Assembly: GCA_029245675.1 (NCBI GenBank)
Contig: JAQWOV010000003.1
Span: forward strand, 1 to 64,000
Direction of reading: 5' to 3'
From: Acidimicrobiales bacterium
GTDB taxonomy: Bacteria > Actinomycetota > Acidimicrobiia > Acidimicrobiales > MedAcidi-G1
DNA: 64,000 bases
Shown: positions 62,024 through 64,000 of the stretch, in pieces
Layout: each line of letters begins with the position of its first letter
Numbering within the stretch: the first letter of the stretch is position 1
Made by a program: the position numbers and the translations under genes
Notes under the pieces: generated by a model
The model's database searches: none
What the model saw: only the letters and a program-made list of their open reading frames with translations
What the model was told of the DNA's origin: nothing

Positions 62024-63124
62024 TTATCGTCGCCGTTTCTTTCTTGGACGTGGAGGAGCCCCTCCTGCTGAACGTTGTACCTGAGTTGGTTTTCCTCGAG
62101 CTGGACCACTAGTTCGGTCGCTAGATCGAGTGTCAAGTTGAACTGCGTCTTTTGGATCAATACTTCGAGTGGAATTTTTGTCTAGGTCTTTTCTTGATAT
62201 TTTTTCCTCAATCTCTCTCCATCTGGGTTCTCTAGTCTTCAATATGGAAACCAAGGAAGATGCGATAAATAAAGAAGAATATGACCCCACTATTATTCCA
62301 ACTAATAAAGCGACTGCGAATTCTTGAAGTGTGGCTGCACCAAGTAAAAGAGAGCCGATTAAGAGGAGAGAAATAATAGGCATAGCAGAAGTGATGCTTG
62401 TATTGATGGAGCGCATAGTCACTCTGTTCAGAGCAAGATTCATTAGTTCGGTATATCGGTAGCGATCAGTAGCTCCTAATCGTCCAACGATTTCTCTAAC
62501 TTTGTCGTAAACAACGATTGTGTCATAAAGCGAATACCCCATAATCGTAAGGAAGGCAATAATGGTTGCTGGCGTAATCTCTAGTTGAAGTATTGAGTAA
62601 ATTCCGACGCTTATCAAAATGTCATGACTCACCGCCAATAACGCTCCTAAAGCCATTTTCCACTCAAGTCGTACTGTTATATAGATCGCTACAACGGCAA
62701 AAAAGGTCACCAACGCTCGGATTGCCTTGCTGGTGACTTCGCTTCCCCAGGTTGGCCCAACTTGCTCAAATGTTTCGACCTGTCCTAACTCGGTGTTTAG
62801 AAAGTCTCGGATCTCTGACGTTTGACTGGGGTCTGAAATGTCAGATCTAATTCTCAGAACTTCTTCGTCTACTATTTGAATCCGTGCATCTTCTAAGCCA
62901 ACAGAAGAAACGACCTCTCGTGCTTCTGCGACAGACGTTCCGGCAGATCTGACTTCATAAGACGTTCCCCCTTCAAAATCTATTCCAAGGTTTAAACCTC
63001 TTACAAAGAAAGAAGAGATGCTTGCTACCACTAGGACTGCAGAAATAAGAACAGCCCTTCTCCACCATCGCGGGTAATCAATTGGTGTTTCTCCTGCATA
63101 CAAAAGGCGAAGTGATCGGATCAT
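62024..63124 (-). CDS. secF: protein translocase subunit SecF
   Basis: Works with SecD and SecYEG to drive export using proton motive force. N-terminal transmembrane helix (about 25-45) then LNLGIDFEGGTSYEVRS, the periplasmic P4-like part, and five further helices with IIAFLTIMGYSLYDTIVVYD. 366 aa; the last 50 residues form a basic cytoplasmic tail (PPRPRKKRRR end). The ATG overlaps the secD stop by 4 nt. Confidence 0.97.
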   Translation of the reverse strand: MIRSLRLLYAGETPIDYPRWWRRAVLISAVLVVASISSFFVRGLNLGIDFEGGTSYEVRSAGTSVAEAREVVSSVGLEDARIQIVDEEVLRIRSDISDPSQTSEIRDFLNTELGQVETFEQVGPTWGSEVTSKAIRALVTFFAVVAIYITVRLEWKMALGALLAVSHDILISVGIYSILQLEITPATIIAFLTIMGYSLYDTIVVYDKVREIVGRLGATDRYRYTELMNLALNRVTMRSINTSITSAMPIISLLLIGSLLLGAATLQEFAVALLVGIIVGSYSSLFIASSLVSILKTREPRWREIEEKISRKDLDKNSTRSIDPKDAVQLDTRSSDRTSGPARGKPTQVQRSAGGAPPRPRKKRRR

Positions 63125-64000
63125 TTTTCGCCTCCAACCAATTCCACTGAACCAATAGCCGGGAGTCCAAAACGTTCTGGCTTAGTTGCAAATAACTTTG
63201 TTTTAGAGAGAAGTTTGATGGCGGGCCCCATAAAGAAATATGTTGCTAGAAGATCAAGAATTGTCGCTAGTCCTAGGTAAAGAGCGAAACCTCTTACTGC
63301 TCCAACGGTGAGCCACCATAGAAGCCCCGCTCCTATGAGTGAGGCTGTATTGGCTTTCACTATCGTTGAGTATGCAGGTTTGAAAGCGCGATCTACGGCA
63401 GAGCGGGCAGTTCGCCCATCACGAATATCTTCCTTTAAGTGCTCGAAATAAACGACATTGGAATCCACTGAGACTCCTATCGCGACAATGATTCCCGTGA
63501 TACCCGCCAGAGTAAGAGCAAGACCTGATTGGGTTCCTAGATGGGAAATAATTGCCCACAACAATGATCCTGAAATTGCAAGGCTTAGTAAAGCTACAAG
63601 GCCTAAAAGGCGATAGTAAAGAAGAATGAAAATGGCTACGGCTGCTAACCCAATTAGACCTGCGATTACTCCTGCTTCTAGAGAATCTTCCCCAATGGTG
63701 GCTGACACTAATTGAGTGTTTTCTGCAACTAACTCAATGGGAAGAGCTCCATACCGTAAAGCTAAAGCTGCGTCTTCAGCTTCCTGCTTCTCATAGGCAC
63801 CTGAAATTAAAATTGCATCTTTTTCAAATGCGGGAGCATTAATTACTGGTGCGGTTATTACTTGGCTGTCAAGAACTAAAGCTACCTGCCCTCTGTTGCT
63901 CCCTGCTTGCACGGGACAGAAAATTGAGCCGGTGAAGCATTCAGAAGCTATTGCATTGAAGGCCCCGATTCCTTGATCTCCCTCTTTCATTGTTACAGAT
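63121..64000 (-). CDS. secD: protein translocase subunit SecD, C-terminal part (runs off the right edge)
   Basis: Only the last 290 or so residues are in the window. The reading frame stays open from the ATG at 63990 up to the edge (codons AC A, GTA, TCT), so that ATG is not a real start. Seen: the end of the periplasmic head (VALVLDSQVITAPVI), then transmembrane helices with TLAGITGIIVAIGVSVDSNV and ANTASLIGAGLLWWLT. Overlaps secF. Confidence 0.96.
   Translation of the reverse strand, partial: SVTMKEGDQGIGAFNAIASECFTGSIFCPVQAGSNRGQVALVLDSQVITAPVINAPAFEKDAILISGAYEKQEAEDAALALRYGALPIELVAENTQLVSATIGEDSLEAGVIAGLIGLAAVAIFILLYYRLLGLVALLSLAISGSLLWAIISHLGTQSGLALTLAGITGIIVAIGVSVDSNVVYFEHLKEDIRDGRTARSAVDRAFKPAYSTIVKANTASLIGAGLLWWLTVGAVRGFALYLGLATILDLLATYFFMGPAIKLLSKTKLFATKPERFGLPAIGSVELVGGEK

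Overview
The window looks like a chromosomal segment of a moderate-GC member of the phylum Actinobacteria (Actinomycetota), possibly a marine Acidimicrobiia-type lineage. The phylum call rests on several things seen here: an actinobacterial integration host factor gene (mihF) between pyrF and gmk, a DUF1844 gene divergent from infC, a PriA without a Walker A motif, the order argCJBDFRGH next to pheST and infC-rpmI-rplT, and the order alaS-ruvX-mltG-aroE-aroKB-efp-nusB-pyrRBC-carAB-pyrDF-mihF-gmk-rpoZ-coaBC-metK-priA. The class is only a guess from the 16S fragment and base composition. No mobile element, CRISPR array, tRNA or phage gene was recognised. This is core genome, packed tightly, with many 1-8 nt start/stop overlaps.

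Layout. 1-352 is the 5' end of a 16S rRNA gene on the minus strand, with a hairpin-rich leader, a boxA element and a candidate promoter (353-790). tyrS follows on the minus strand, then a divergent plus-strand pair: a class A penicillin-binding protein ending in 16 glutamates, and a single-pass membrane protein. 5178-14096 is the complete arginine operon argC-J-B-D-F-R-G-H plus a Nudix gene, preceded by paired palindromes that look like ArgR operators. 14117-19863 is infC-rpmI-rplT-(SpoU methylase)-pheS-pheT behind a leader with an intrinsic terminator. 20107-23857 holds DUF1844, hisG, ribD, mogA and a dienelactone-hydrolase-like gene. 23905-25479 is a lipoprotein-like putative glycoside hydrolase. 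25482-34803 covers formylation and deformylation (fmt, def), RNA methylation (rsmB, an RsmC-like gene, a SpoU gene) and the priA-metK-coaBC-rpoZ-gmk-mihF block. 34841-43694 is the complete UMP pathway, pyrR-B-C-carA-carB-pyrD-pyrF. 43831-52447 has nusB, efp, a carotenoid oxygenase, an Xaa-Pro peptidase, the shikimate genes aroQ/B/K/E and mltG/ruvX. 52455-64000 has alaS, rarA, aspS, hisS, rsh, secF and a partial secD.

How the genes work together. Two amino-acid/nucleotide pathways are complete and locally regulated: arginine through ArgR encoded inside its own operon, and pyrimidines through PyrR encoded first in its own operon. The most striking regulatory architecture is in the pyr leader. 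A textbook PyrR-binding hairpin sits just before the pyrR Shine-Dalgarno, and a strong terminator-like hairpin lies inside the first 16 codons of pyrR. That suggests PyrR control of translation is converted into transcription attenuation. A second case is infC, which seems to start at AUA behind an attenuator-like leader. No clearly novel multi-gene system was found; the interesting items are regulatory elements and unusual protein tails or fusions.
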